Source of the DNA: Halobacillus massiliensis
GTDB lineage: Bacteria > Bacillota > Bacilli > Bacillales > Halobacillaceae
DNA length: 64,000 nucleotides
Reading direction: 5' to 3'
NCBI RefSeq assembly: GCF_900166625.1
Contig: NZ_LT800499.1
Span: 3,669,213-3,733,212, forward strand
Notes under the pieces: generated by a model
What the model was told of the DNA's origin: nothing
Seen by the model: only the letters and a program-made list of their open reading frames with translations
Databases searched by the model: none
Shown: piece by piece, positions 33,130-41,641 of the stretch
Layout of the letters: each line of letters opens with the position of its first letter
Numbering within the stretch: the stretch's first letter is position 1
Position numbers and translations under genes: made by a program

Positions 33130-34292
33130 TGACACGCAGACCTAGAGGGGCTCTCATTGGTATCGGTGAGTTGAAGCCCGAACGATATTCAACAGGAAAA
33201 ACCACATTAAGCCTGATTGCAGAATCTGTCCGGCTGGCACTGAACGACGCCGGCATTACGAAAGACGAAGTCGACGGACTGCTCGTCGGCCCGCAAGTAG
33301 GAGAAACACCACAGCATGTACCGGCTACCGTATCGGAATATTTAGGAATCGATCCCACAATGTCTAATGTAGTCGACCTTGGCGGTGCCTCAGGTCCAGG
33401 TATGATCTGGCGGGCAGCGGCCGCAATCGAAGCGGGTATGTGTGAAACGGTCGTTTGTGTGCTTGCTAACAAAAATGAAAAAGGAGAAACGTTACGATCG
33501 CCAAACCGCAACCCCATCCGGGAATTTGATGTTCCGTTTGGTGCTTCCGGTGCCAATACTTCCTACGCGCTTCTTAAGCGTCAGCATATGGAAGAGTATG
33601 GTTCTACACAAGAAGATTTTGCAAGAATCGCCTGCTGGGCGAGAAAAAATGCACAGTCTAATCCAGAGGCAATTTTCTACGGCAAGCCTGCAGAACTGGA
33701 AGACATCTTAGCCTCTCCATTGATCTCTGATCCTCTTCATTTATTGGAGATTGTTATGCCTGTAGCCGGAGGAGCAGCCGTTGTCGTAACCTCAGAGGAA
33801 AAAGCTGCGCGAATCGGCAGGCATAAGCCAATTTTTCTAAAAGGAGCCGGAGAAAAAATTACTCACCGCGCTGTCAGCCAGGCACCGGCGATCGATAAGC
33901 TTCCGTTCAGCTATTGTATCCCGCGCGCTCTTGAACAGGCTGGAATATCGATTGAAGAAATAAATCTTTTATCCCTCTATGACTGTTATACAAGTGTAGT
34001 TGCTGTACAGCTTGAAAGTGCCGGGCTTTGCAAGCCAGGGAATTTTGGGGAATTCGTTAAAAACCATACTTTTGGACATGACGGTGACTATCCTTTAAAT
34101 ACACACGGTGGACAGCTTGGATTTGGCCAGGCGGACCTTGCCGGCGGTATGTCCCATGTCATTGAAGCGGTTCGCCAGCTACGGGGCGAGGCTGACAAAC
34201 GGCAGATTAAAGATGCCAGACTTGCACTAGTTACAGGTAATGGAGCGACGCTTAGTGAAACAAATGCTCTTGTGTTAGGAGGAGAACAATGA
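33129..34292 (+). CDS. Thiolase-like protein (SCP2/lipid-transfer type)
   Basis: 387 residues of the thiolase superfamily, in the non-condensing-looking group that pairs with DUF35 proteins. The segments ALNDAGITKDEVDGLLVG, DLGGASGPGMIWRAAAAIEAG and CKPGNFGEFV, and a C-terminal NTHGGQLGFGQ, are seen. The active-site Cys of canonical thiolases, usually in the G-x-C-x-S context near residue 90, is replaced here by Gly/Ala-rich sequence (DLGGASGPG), so it is not a standard acetyl-CoA acetyltransferase. It probably works with the next protein on an acyl-CoA. Confidence 0.85.
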   Translation: MTRRPRGALIGIGELKPERYSTGKTTLSLIAESVRLALNDAGITKDEVDGLLVGPQVGETPQHVPATVSEYLGIDPTMSNVVDLGGASGPGMIWRAAAAIEAGMCETVVCVLANKNEKGETLRSPNRNPIREFDVPFGASGANTSYALLKRQHMEEYGSTQEDFARIACWARKNAQSNPEAIFYGKPAELEDILASPLISDPLHLLEIVMPVAGGAAVVVTSEEKAARIGRHKPIFLKGAGEKITHRAVSQAPAIDKLPFSYCIPRALEQAGISIEEINLLSLYDCYTSVVAVQLESAGLCKPGNFGEFVKNHTFGHDGDYPLNTHGGQLGFGQADLAGGMSHVIEAVRQLRGEADKRQIKDARLALVTGNGATLSETNALVLGGEQ

Positions 34293-34711
34293 GTGAAAAT
34301 ATATCTCTGCCGTCACCAACAATAACACCTGTCAGCCGGCGCTTTTGGCATAACCTTAAGGAAGGCAGGTTTACCCTTCAACAGTGCGATTCATGTGAAA
34401 AGTATATCTTCTATCCGCGGGATCACTGTCCGCACTGTTTCCACCCTTCTCTAACGTGGAAAGAAGCCTCAGGCGAAGGAGCGCTTAAGACGTGGAGTGT
34501 TATTCATAGAGCAGGACATCCCGCCTGGCAGGAACATACTCCTTATACGGTAGGAGTAGTTGAGCTTGCTGAAGGCCCTTCATTATTAACTCACCTGATT
34601 ATTGATGAAAAGAATCTAACTTATAACATGGAAGTGACCGTGGATATTGTAAATATCAACTCACAGCCGCTCCCATTTTTCAAACAGAAAAAGGAGGAAT
34701 TTTTAAAATGA
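34289..34711 (+). CDS. DUF35 Zn-ribbon/OB-fold protein, thiolase partner
   Basis: 140 residues. A rubredoxin-like zinc ribbon at residues about 33-49 (CDSCEKYIFYPRDHCPHC) is followed by an OB fold (LKTWSVIHRAGHPAW, YTVGVVELAEG). Such proteins form complexes with thiolase-like or HMG-CoA synthase proteins and are thought to shuttle acyl-CoA substrates. It overlaps the thiolase gene by 4 bases and the next small gene by 4 bases. Confidence 0.9.
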   Translation: MSENISLPSPTITPVSRRFWHNLKEGRFTLQQCDSCEKYIFYPRDHCPHCFHPSLTWKEASGEGALKTWSVIHRAGHPAWQEHTPYTVGVVELAEGPSLLTHLIIDEKNLTYNMEVTVDIVNINSQPLPFFKQKKEEFLK

Positions 34712-34803
34712 TACTCACCTATTTTGCATGCATCGCTTTATTTTGGGCGGGAGGACTTGTGCTATGGAAGTACTTATATACGGGGAAAAAAGGAGAGAGA
34801 TAA
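34708..34803 (+). CDS. 31-residue membrane protein, probable symporter accessory subunit
   Basis: A 31-codon gene, ATG at 34708, with AAGGAGGA 9-10 bases upstream, overlapping the DUF35 stop (ATGA) and ending 3 bases before the symporter. One hydrophobic helix (LTYFACIALFWAGGLVLW) and a basic tail (KYLYTGKKGER). Position and size match the very short accessory proteins encoded before some SSS symporters. It probably aids assembly or activity of the next protein. Confidence 0.75.
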   Translation: MILTYFACIALFWAGGLVLWKYLYTGKKGER

Positions 34804-34806
34804 ACG

Positions 34807-36306
34807 ATGGTCAGCGAATCTAGTTTGTTATTGTGGACTTTAATTATACTCATGACCGCATATTTTGGGTTTGTTACATGGATTGGAAAGAAAGGAAGCA
34901 AGCATAGTAAGTCCATGGTCGGATTTGCTACAGCAAGAGGAAAAGTAAACCCATGGCTTGTCGGTGCGAGTTTTGCTACCTCTTACGCCAGTGCGAACCT
35001 GTTTATTGGTGTACCTGGTTTAGCTTATCAATATGGAACTGCCGTACTCTGGTACACGCTCGGATGCTTCGGAGTATCCTGGGTCGCCCTGCTTCTTTTT
35101 GCTAAAACGTTCTGGCGATATGGAAAAAAGTTCGGCCGTGTCTCTACCCTGCCTGAATGGCTGGGCAGACGATATAATTCCAAAGGTTTGCAAGTTCTGG
35201 TCTCATTACTGATTTTATTTAATGTGTATTATATTGTCGGCCAAAATGTCGGACTAGCTACTATTTTTGAAACCGTCATTGGAATTCCTTATTTCTGGGG
35301 TATTATTATCGGTGTTACAATTACGATTATATATATTGGTCTAGGCGGCGCTTTCGCCCAGATGATTACAGATGGCATCCAGGGGATTCTCATGGCGGTG
35401 ACTTCTATTCTAATTGTCGTCTCGTTTCTATGGACAATCGGCGGCGGACTGAATGTTTTCGGCGTATTAACCGATCGCTTAAACGCTATTGATCCAAGCT
35501 TAACAGCTCCAATTGCGAACGGCGGCCCCTATAACAGCGCCCTGGCAATTATGGCTGTTCAGTTCATGCTGTTCAGTTTTGTACTCATGCCTCACTTGTT
35601 AAATAAAGTATTATCACTAGAAAACGAAGAGGACCTTGCGCCATTTACGCTATCATCGGGCTTAATCCTTTGCATTATTTCAACTCTAATGGTTTTAGGC
35701 GGACTTGCGGCACGTACGATCTTTCCAAATTTGGCAAGTGCCGACTCAGCAATACCTGCCTATGTAATGGAAGCATTTCCGGCAGTTATTGCCGCGATAA
35801 TGATCGTTGGGATCATTTCAGCGATTCTTTCCAGTACAGACAGCCTATATTTAGGAGTTACGACAAGCATCGGTAATGATTTATACCGCGTAGTCGCGCC
35901 ATTGCTTTCTTCTAAGAAAATCAGCGAGAAAAAACTGGAAAAGCAGTCTTTAAATGTGGCCAAAGGATCACTACTTTTTATCGGACTGGCTTCCCTTTAC
36001 ATTTCACTAGACCGTCCAGACTCACTGGCTTTTCTTATCCAGTTCAGCTACTCGGCAATTATTTCCGGAATTATTGCACCGATCACACTAGGTTATTTCT
36101 GGAATAAGGCAAACAACTATGGAGCGATCGCTTCTTTAATTACTGGAGCTTCTTTGTATGTGCTTATCACAAGCCAGAGTCTGATCGGAAATATCTTTAT
36201 TGCTATGTTTATTAGTTCGGCTGCTGCCTTCCTTGTGATGGGAATTGTAAGCAGTTTAACGGTACAAGCCAGTGACAAAGAACTGGCTCTTGAAAAAACG
36301 AGTTAA
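34807..36306 (+). CDS. Sodium:solute symporter (SSS family)
   Basis: 499 residues with 13 or so helices. The sodium-binding core is recognisable (ATARGKVNPWLVGASFATSYASA in place of the more common LGGRS...A segment; IYIGLGGAFAQMITDGIQG). Ribosome-binding site GGAGAGAG. It is the last gene of the S-box operon, so the solute probably feeds the acyl-CoA ligase, for example a short carboxylate or oxo-acid. It shares little detail with the polyol-operon symporter at 7232-8857. Confidence 0.88.
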   Translation: MVSESSLLLWTLIILMTAYFGFVTWIGKKGSKHSKSMVGFATARGKVNPWLVGASFATSYASANLFIGVPGLAYQYGTAVLWYTLGCFGVSWVALLLFAKTFWRYGKKFGRVSTLPEWLGRRYNSKGLQVLVSLLILFNVYYIVGQNVGLATIFETVIGIPYFWGIIIGVTITIIYIGLGGAFAQMITDGIQGILMAVTSILIVVSFLWTIGGGLNVFGVLTDRLNAIDPSLTAPIANGGPYNSALAIMAVQFMLFSFVLMPHLLNKVLSLENEEDLAPFTLSSGLILCIISTLMVLGGLAARTIFPNLASADSAIPAYVMEAFPAVIAAIMIVGIISAILSSTDSLYLGVTTSIGNDLYRVVAPLLSSKKISEKKLEKQSLNVAKGSLLFIGLASLYISLDRPDSLAFLIQFSYSAIISGIIAPITLGYFWNKANNYGAIASLITGASLYVLITSQSLIGNIFIAMFISSAAAFLVMGIVSSLTVQASDKELALEKTS

Positions 36307-36308
36307 AA

Positions 36309-36340
36309 AAACCGGCTTCCTTTATTGGAAGCCGGTTTCT
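36309..36340 (+). terminator. Terminator of the S-box operon
   Basis: Perfect 12-bp stem AAACCGGCTTCC / GGAAGCCGGTTT with a 6-base loop, then TTCTTTC. Confidence 0.9.
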
Positions 36341-36485
36341 TTCATATCCCTAAATCTAAAACGCTGTGCCATTTACTGTATAAAAAGAAACAAGGGGAAA
36401 AGACTCGCTTCCCGCTAAATACCATCTAGTATGTTCTCATTTGTAAGAAGAGTATTAACTGTTCCTTATACATATAAAATGGATC

Positions 36486-36805
36486 GAGGCTGGGAAATAG
36501 CTCGCTTTCCGCGGGGAGCCGGTGAGCTAGCTCGTTACACTCGCGGATCTCACCCTGGCTCTATCTCCCTGCAGGAGTCTCGCCATTTCCCAGCCTCTTT
36601 ACCATTGATTGTATAAACGGAATGCTGTAGTTTCAGTAATCCTCTAATAGGAATAGCCTTATCTTACTCAGGTTTCCATTACTCCTAATAAACGCAAAGG
36701 GCCTGGGAAAACGGCAAGATTCCTATGGGAGGATAGAACAGCGTGGGATTCTGAAAGGGTTTATCCTGAGAAGCTCTCTGTTCACTCGTCGAAAACCAGT
36801 CCCAG
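36486..36805. repeat. Second copy of the composite intergenic repeat
   Basis: Colinear with 9559-9890 at an estimated 80% identity or more. Its first module (36486-36597, 112 bases) has perfect 13-bp terminal inverted repeats, GAGGCTGGGAAAT and ATTTCCCAGCCTC, better kept than in the other copy. The second module starts GGGCCTGGGAAA at 36699 and is more decayed at its right end. It lies in a 553-base gap between convergent transcription units; besides the operon terminator nothing else was found there. Confidence 0.85.
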
Positions 36806-36859
36806 AGTCGGTTTTTGTTCTTTTATTTCCCGGGAAATCCTTTTTTATCGATTTATGTC

Positions 36860-37726
36860 TTAATACTTCTCCCATTTAACTTTTTTTGCTTTTTGGTAAC
36901 GGTCATTCACTGCCTCCCAGTTAATGACGTTCCACCAATTATCTACATATGCCCCGCGGTCATTTTCATATTGCAGATAATAGGCATGTTCCCATACATC
37001 CAGCGGCAGCAATGGAATGATGTCCTGCTGACTTAAATTCTGGTGTTTTTCAGCCTGGAGAATTTCAAGCCTGTGGGATCTTGGAGACCATACAAGAATT
37101 GCCCAGCCCACACCTTCTACTTTTTTAGCCGCTTCCGAGAAATGTTCTTTGAACTTTTGAAAACTGCCAAAGTTTCTCTCTATCTCTCTTAAAAGTTCTC
37201 CAGCGGGAGTACCGCCGCCATAAGGACTCATAATTTCCCAAAAGATTGTATGCAGATAATGCCCCGCTCCATGGAACGCAGCTTCACGTTCCCAATGCTT
37301 AATCAATTCGTAGTTTTTTGAATTCCTGGCTTTCTCCATTTCCTTTTCAGCTTTGTTTAAACCATCAACATAGCTTTTATGGTGCTTATCATGATGCAGA
37401 CGCATTATCTTCCCGCTGATGTAGGGTTCAAGTTCATTATACCCATACAGAAGGGGCGGCAGTTTATGGCCTCCTATCGGAACAGGGGTGTCCTGCCTAT
37501 CGTGCGTAAAACGCTGATTCACCTTTACTGCAATTTCTTCAAGCTCCCAAGCCTTTTCCAAATTAAAAGCCATTAAATCCTGGCTGCATTCCTCGATTTG
37601 ATCGAGAAGAATTTCAAGATTTTCCTGCAGGGTATCATCTTCTTTCGTTTGATTTCCGCTTGCCAAGTCATTGGCCCAAACTTCCATATCCCGAAGGTAT
37701 TTTACAAGCGCTTGATTATCACTCAC
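36860..37726 (-). CDS. Fe/Mn superoxide dismutase with N-terminal extension (SodF-like)
   Basis: 288 residues. The SOD domain occupies residues about 85-285. The metal ligands lie in MRLHHDKHHKSYV, AAFHGAGHYLH and LDVWEHAYYLQY. The first 80 residues are an acidic helical extension like that of B. subtilis SodF (281 residues) and are absent from SodA. There is no signal peptide. It detoxifies superoxide; the metal (Fe or Mn) cannot be assigned by eye. Confidence 0.9.
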   Translation of the reverse strand: MSDNQALVKYLRDMEVWANDLASGNQTKEDDTLQENLEILLDQIEECSQDLMAFNLEKAWELEEIAVKVNQRFTHDRQDTPVPIGGHKLPPLLYGYNELEPYISGKIMRLHHDKHHKSYVDGLNKAEKEMEKARNSKNYELIKHWEREAAFHGAGHYLHTIFWEIMSPYGGGTPAGELLREIERNFGSFQKFKEHFSEAAKKVEGVGWAILVWSPRSHRLEILQAEKHQNLSQQDIIPLLPLDVWEHAYYLQYENDRGAYVDNWWNVINWEAVNDRYQKAKKVKWEKY

Positions 37727-37804
37727 AGACGCTCCCTCCTTTTTTCACTGTATTACTATATGCACTCCTATAAGTAAAAAATTACCCATTAATCTCCTAC
37801 CAAA

Positions 37805-37833
37805 AAAGCCTCCGCAATTAGAGCGGAGGCTTT
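37805..37833 (-). terminator. Terminator of the YjzC-like gene
   Basis: Perfect 11-bp stem AAAGCCTCCGC / GCGGAGGCTTT; on the minus strand it is followed by a T run. Confidence 0.88.
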
Positions 37834-37842
37834 CTGATTACT

Positions 37843-38016
37843 TTATTTCTTTACCCAATAAGCTACATCTTTTGATAATGGCCCTGAAGGGAATTTCTCA
37901 CCTTTTTTCAGTTCAATTTCTGTATGATCATTATCTACCGGAGCAAAAACTAACTTTTCAACTTTATATGTGCCGTCTTCTGGTACTGATTCACCTGTTC
38001 TGTACCTTTCAGCCAC
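37843..38016 (-). CDS. YjzC-like small protein
   Basis: 57 residues from GTG 38016, with CGGAGGTG 7 bases upstream. The sequence (RYRTGESVPEDGTYKV... ELKKGEKFPSGP) follows the pattern of the YjzC family: a Pro/Gly start, a two-strand middle and a KG-x-x-FP motif. The family has no known function. It is monocistronic, with its own terminator. Confidence 0.72.
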   Translation of the reverse strand: MAERYRTGESVPEDGTYKVEKLVFAPVDNDHTEIELKKGEKFPSGPLSKDVAYWVKK

Positions 38017-38155
38017 AAAGTTACACCTCCGAATTTTTAGTGATCTTAACTATGGTAATGTGTTTAGCCCATAATTATAGGATTAAACATACAAAGTTAG
38101 AACAGTATTTTAAAAGACGGCAATAATTACAGATGAATTAATGTGAAAAATTCAT

Positions 38156-38932
38156 TTAAACAAATTCAACTCCTCCATCTATTAGAACCGATTGACCTGT
38201 CATGTAATTAGAATCTGAAGATGCTAAATAGGAAACGAAATTGGCTACATCTTCAGGTTCTTCCGGCCTTCCCAAAGTGATACTCTCAGAGAATTTTTTA
38301 AAAGCTTCTCCAGTTTTCAGGCCCAGATAAGGAGCCATTTTTTCATCAATTCTCTCCCACATGGAAGTACCAACAATACCAGGGCAGTATGAATTTACAT
38401 TTATATTAAATTGTGCAAGCTCCTGTGCAGCTGCTTGAGTGAGACCTCTTACGGCAAACTTTGTTGAAGAATAGACACTAAGCAAGCTATATCCTTTATG
38501 TCCGGCAATACTGCAGGCATTAATAATCTTGCCGCGTCCATTCTGTTCTTTCATTTGTTGAGCTGCCGCTTGCATACCGTAAATTACTCCAAAAACATTC
38601 ACTCGATAAATATTTTCCAAATCTTTTTCCGTTACTTCAAGCAATGGTGCTACTTGATCAATACCGGCATTATTAACAAAAACATCTAATCTTCCGTAAT
38701 TTTCTACCGTTTGTTTAACTAAAGAAAACTGGTCTTCTCTATGGCTTACATCTCCTTGAATAGCAAGAGCCTCTTTTCCCTGAGAGCTCAGCTCATTTGC
38801 CGTTTCTTCAGCGGTCTCTCTGTCCAAATCGTTTATAACAATATGGAATCCATCATTAGCAAGCCTCATTGCTATTTCTTTACCAATACCTTGTCCAGAG
38901 CCGGTAACTACTGCAACTTTATGATTAGACAT
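38156..38932 (-). CDS. Acetoin/diacetyl reductase (2,3-butanediol dehydrogenase), SDR family
   Basis: 258 residues from ATG 38932, with GTGAGGAAGG upstream. SDR motifs: [12 protein letters not shown], catalytic Ser in NACSIAG and YSSTK. The sequence is close to BudC-type acetoin (diacetyl) reductases, including the C-terminal [11 protein letters not shown]. It lies directly after acoL in the aco operon, so its likely task is to oxidise 2,3-butanediol to acetoin to feed the acetoin dehydrogenase complex. Confidence 0.88.
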   Translation of the reverse strand: MSNHKVAVVTGSGQGIGKEIAMRLANDGFHIVINDLDRETAEETANELSSQGKEALAIQGDVSHREDQFSLVKQTVENYGRLDVFVNNAGIDQVAPLLEVTEKDLENIYRVNVFGVIYGMQAAAQQMKEQNGRGKIINACSIAGHKGYSLLSVYSSTKFAVRGLTQAAAQELAQFNINVNSYCPGIVGTSMWERIDEKMAPYLGLKTGEAFKKFSESITLGRPEEPEDVANFVSYLASSDSNYMTGQSVLIDGGVEFV

Positions 38933-38961
38933 AATTACCTTCCTCACTTATATTCTTTCTT

Positions 38962-40350
38962 CTATAAACTATGCACAGGAAAACCAATGGCTTTATCAGC
39001 GGCTTCCATGATACTTTCACCCAAAGTAGGGTGTGCATGAACAACAAGAGAGATATCTTCTGCTGTTAAACCTGATTGAATGCTGACAGCGAGCTCATTA
39101 ATTAATTCAGGAGCTCCTAAACCGGCTGCCTCCGCACTTAAAATGGTTTGATCCTCGGGGTCGATCATCAGCTTCACAAATCCTTTATCTTCTCCGAGCG
39201 TCAGAGTTCTTCCATTATGACTAAACGGAAAGGAATGCACTTCAAAATCTATGCCGGCTTTGTCCATTTCTGCTTCAGAAAGACCGACAGCCGCCAGCGG
39301 AGGATCAGAGAAGACGACAGCAGGAATGACATAATCTGAAACATCACCTGCTCCGCCGCTGATGACCTCTGCTGCTAATTTCCCTTGAAGAGAAGCCCGG
39401 TGTGCAAGGGCATATCCAGGAGTGACGTCCCCTATCGCAAAAATGTGAGGCTGATTTGTTCGGCACTCATTATCAACGGGTATATAGCCTTTTTCCGAAA
39501 TATGAATTCCTGCCTTTTCCAGCTGCAATTGGTCAGTATTCGGCTTTCTGCCTATAGTAACAAGGGCATATTCCGCTTTGACAATTTTACGCTCTCCTGC
39601 TACTTCTGCTTCAATTTCCACCTGCTGATTCCGGCTGTCTGCTCTGATCACTTTTGCACCTGTATAAATCGTCACATTTTCTTTCTCGGCAAGTTCACTG
39701 TATACAAGTGAGGACATATCCTCAGAAAAGCCTGATAAAATACGAGGAAGTCCTTCAAAAATTGTGACCTCTGTGCCCAGGTTTGCAAATGCGGTTCCAA
39801 GTTCGATTCCGATATATCCTCCTCCAATTACGGCAAGGGAAGATGGTTTCTCACTCAAATCGAGCGCTTCTTTCGAAGAAAGAATTCGGTCATCAAACGA
39901 AAAGGATGGCACGTTTACCGGCTTAGATCCTGTAGCTATAATACAGTTAGAAAAAGAAACCATTTCCTCTTTTTCTCCACTTATCGCTGCTGTATAAGGA
40001 TCAAGGAACGACGCTTCCCCTTTAATAATAGACACGTTCCGGCTGATAAGTAATCCTTCTACTCCGCTCGTCAATTGATGTACAATGGCATCTTTCCATT
40101 TTTGCAGTTCTCCAAAATGAACGGTTACCTCCCCGTAATGGACACCTGCTTGAGCCGCTTTACTTGGCAGAGCTGCATAATGGCTTGCTTCAATCAGGGC
40201 TTTTGAAGGAATACACCCTTCATTCAGACATGTCCCTCCAAGCCCTCCTTTTTCAACAATCGTCACCTTTTTTCCTAATTGAGCTGCTCGAAGCGCTGCC
40301 ACATATCCGCCTGGTCCCGCTCCAATAATTAATACATCTGTTGTAATCAT
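38962..40350 (-). CDS. acoL: Dihydrolipoyl dehydrogenase of the acetoin dehydrogenase complex (E3)
   Basis: 462 residues. FAD site GAGPGGYVAALRAAQLG, redox disulfide GGTCLNEGCIPSKAL, NAD site IGGGYIGIELGTAFANLG, and the C-terminal HAHPTLGE interface motif. It reoxidises the lipoyl group of AcoC with NAD. It is fourth in the acoABCL order, 16 bases after acoC. Confidence 0.93.
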   Translation of the reverse strand: MITTDVLIIGAGPGGYVAALRAAQLGKKVTIVEKGGLGGTCLNEGCIPSKALIEASHYAALPSKAAQAGVHYGEVTVHFGELQKWKDAIVHQLTSGVEGLLISRNVSIIKGEASFLDPYTAAISGEKEEMVSFSNCIIATGSKPVNVPSFSFDDRILSSKEALDLSEKPSSLAVIGGGYIGIELGTAFANLGTEVTIFEGLPRILSGFSEDMSSLVYSELAEKENVTIYTGAKVIRADSRNQQVEIEAEVAGERKIVKAEYALVTIGRKPNTDQLQLEKAGIHISEKGYIPVDNECRTNQPHIFAIGDVTPGYALAHRASLQGKLAAEVISGGAGDVSDYVIPAVVFSDPPLAAVGLSEAEMDKAGIDFEVHSFPFSHNGRTLTLGEDKGFVKLMIDPEDQTILSAEAAGLGAPELINELAVSIQSGLTAEDISLVVHAHPTLGESIMEAADKAIGFPVHSL

Positions 40351-40366
40351 TTCTCCCCATCCTCCC

Positions 40367-41608
40367 TTACAAGAGCATCTGGTAAGGATGTTCTAAATAA
40401 TAAACCACTTCGTTTAAAAAGGAGCTGGCTGGATCTCCATCTAAGACGCGATGATCAAAAGTCAGGCTTAGAGGCAGTTCTGTCCTTTCCTCCACTTCTC
40501 CACCCTGCAATACAAGATTCTCTCGATACGCTCCCACTCCTAAAATTCCCGCTTCAGGAGGGTTTAAGATCGGTGTGAAGTATTCAACACCGGAGGCTCC
40601 AAGATTAGTAATGGTAAACGTCGACCCCTTCATTTCATCAGTTGTAAGCTGATTGTTTCTTGCTTTTTGACTTAGGGAGTAAATATTTTCTGCCAGCGAT
40701 AATGTAGATTGTTTATCAGCGTTAAACAACACAGGCACGACCAAACCTTCCTCTAAAGAGGCAGCCATACCTAAATGGACATCCTCATATGTTTGGATCT
40801 CATTATCGATATATGCGCTGTTAATAGAAGGATGCTTTTTAATTGCCTGTACAACAGCTTTTGCTAAAAAAGCCGTCAAGGTCAAGGAAAATTCGGTCCC
40901 GGCATCTTTCAGTTCTGCTTTTGCCTGCTTTTGAATAGCGATAAGTTCGGTAATATCAGCTTTTCTCATGAGGGTGAGCTGAGCGCTTTGCTGCAAGCTC
41001 TGGTGCATTCTTTCGGCAATAACCTTTCTCATGCCTCTGACAGGAGTACCGCTGCCGGACGGCTGAGCGGATACCGCTTCTTCAATATTACGCTCTTTTT
41101 CTTCCATTTCAGGTTCAGTCTCGTTTTCTATAAAGTTCTGTACATCCTGTTTAGTAATCCGCCCCTGAGGCCCGGTACCAGTGAGCTCCTCGATCTGTAT
41201 TTGATGGGACTTAGCTAATTTTTTAGCCGCCGGAGAAATCTTTATTCTTTTAGTCTGAACGGTTTCTGGGGGCTTCTCTTTTGTCATGACCGCGGCCGCG
41301 ACTTCACTTTCAGCAGAAGAAGCTTCGTTTTCTTCTTCCGTCTCTCCTGAATTTTCGCTGATATTTTCCCCTTCTTCACCGATATAAGCTAATGTCTTTC
41401 CAACGTTTACGGTTTCATCAACATCGGTCAATATTTTCAACACAATTCCTGAAGCAGGTGCTTCTAATTCATTAGTCAGCTTTTCAGAACTAATCGTAGC
41501 GATCGGTTCTCCTTTTTTAACGGACTCGTTTTCCTGCTTTAACCATTCCGCAACGGTGCCTTCCTTCATGCTCATCCCAAATTTAGGCATCACCACTTTC
41601 TCTGCCAT
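40367..41608 (-). CDS. acoC: Dihydrolipoamide acetyltransferase of the acetoin dehydrogenase complex (E2)
   Basis: 413 residues from ATG 41608 (GGGGAGTGAAGG upstream). One lipoyl domain (residues about 4-78, lipoylated Lys in ISSEKLTNELEAP), a Glu-rich linker, a peripheral-subunit-binding domain (ISPAAKKLAKSHQIQ) and a catalytic core ending with HRVLDGDPASSF. It transfers the acetyl group cleaved from acetoin to CoA. Confidence 0.92.
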   Translation of the reverse strand: MAEKVVMPKFGMSMKEGTVAEWLKQENESVKKGEPIATISSEKLTNELEAPASGIVLKILTDVDETVNVGKTLAYIGEEGENISENSGETEEENEASSAESEVAAAVMTKEKPPETVQTKRIKISPAAKKLAKSHQIQIEELTGTGPQGRITKQDVQNFIENETEPEMEEKERNIEEAVSAQPSGSGTPVRGMRKVIAERMHQSLQQSAQLTLMRKADITELIAIQKQAKAELKDAGTEFSLTLTAFLAKAVVQAIKKHPSINSAYIDNEIQTYEDVHLGMAASLEEGLVVPVLFNADKQSTLSLAENIYSLSQKARNNQLTTDEMKGSTFTITNLGASGVEYFTPILNPPEAGILGVGAYRENLVLQGGEVEERTELPLSLTFDHRVLDGDPASSFLNEVVYYLEHPYQMLL

Positions 41609-41641
41609 GGCCTTCACTCCCCTTTATTGATTAACTGAAAA

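Noticed and set aside
36431-36616. 61-residue frame inside the intergenic repeat
   Set aside because: The repeat is made of palindromes and inverted modules, and the frame is not kept in the other copy.
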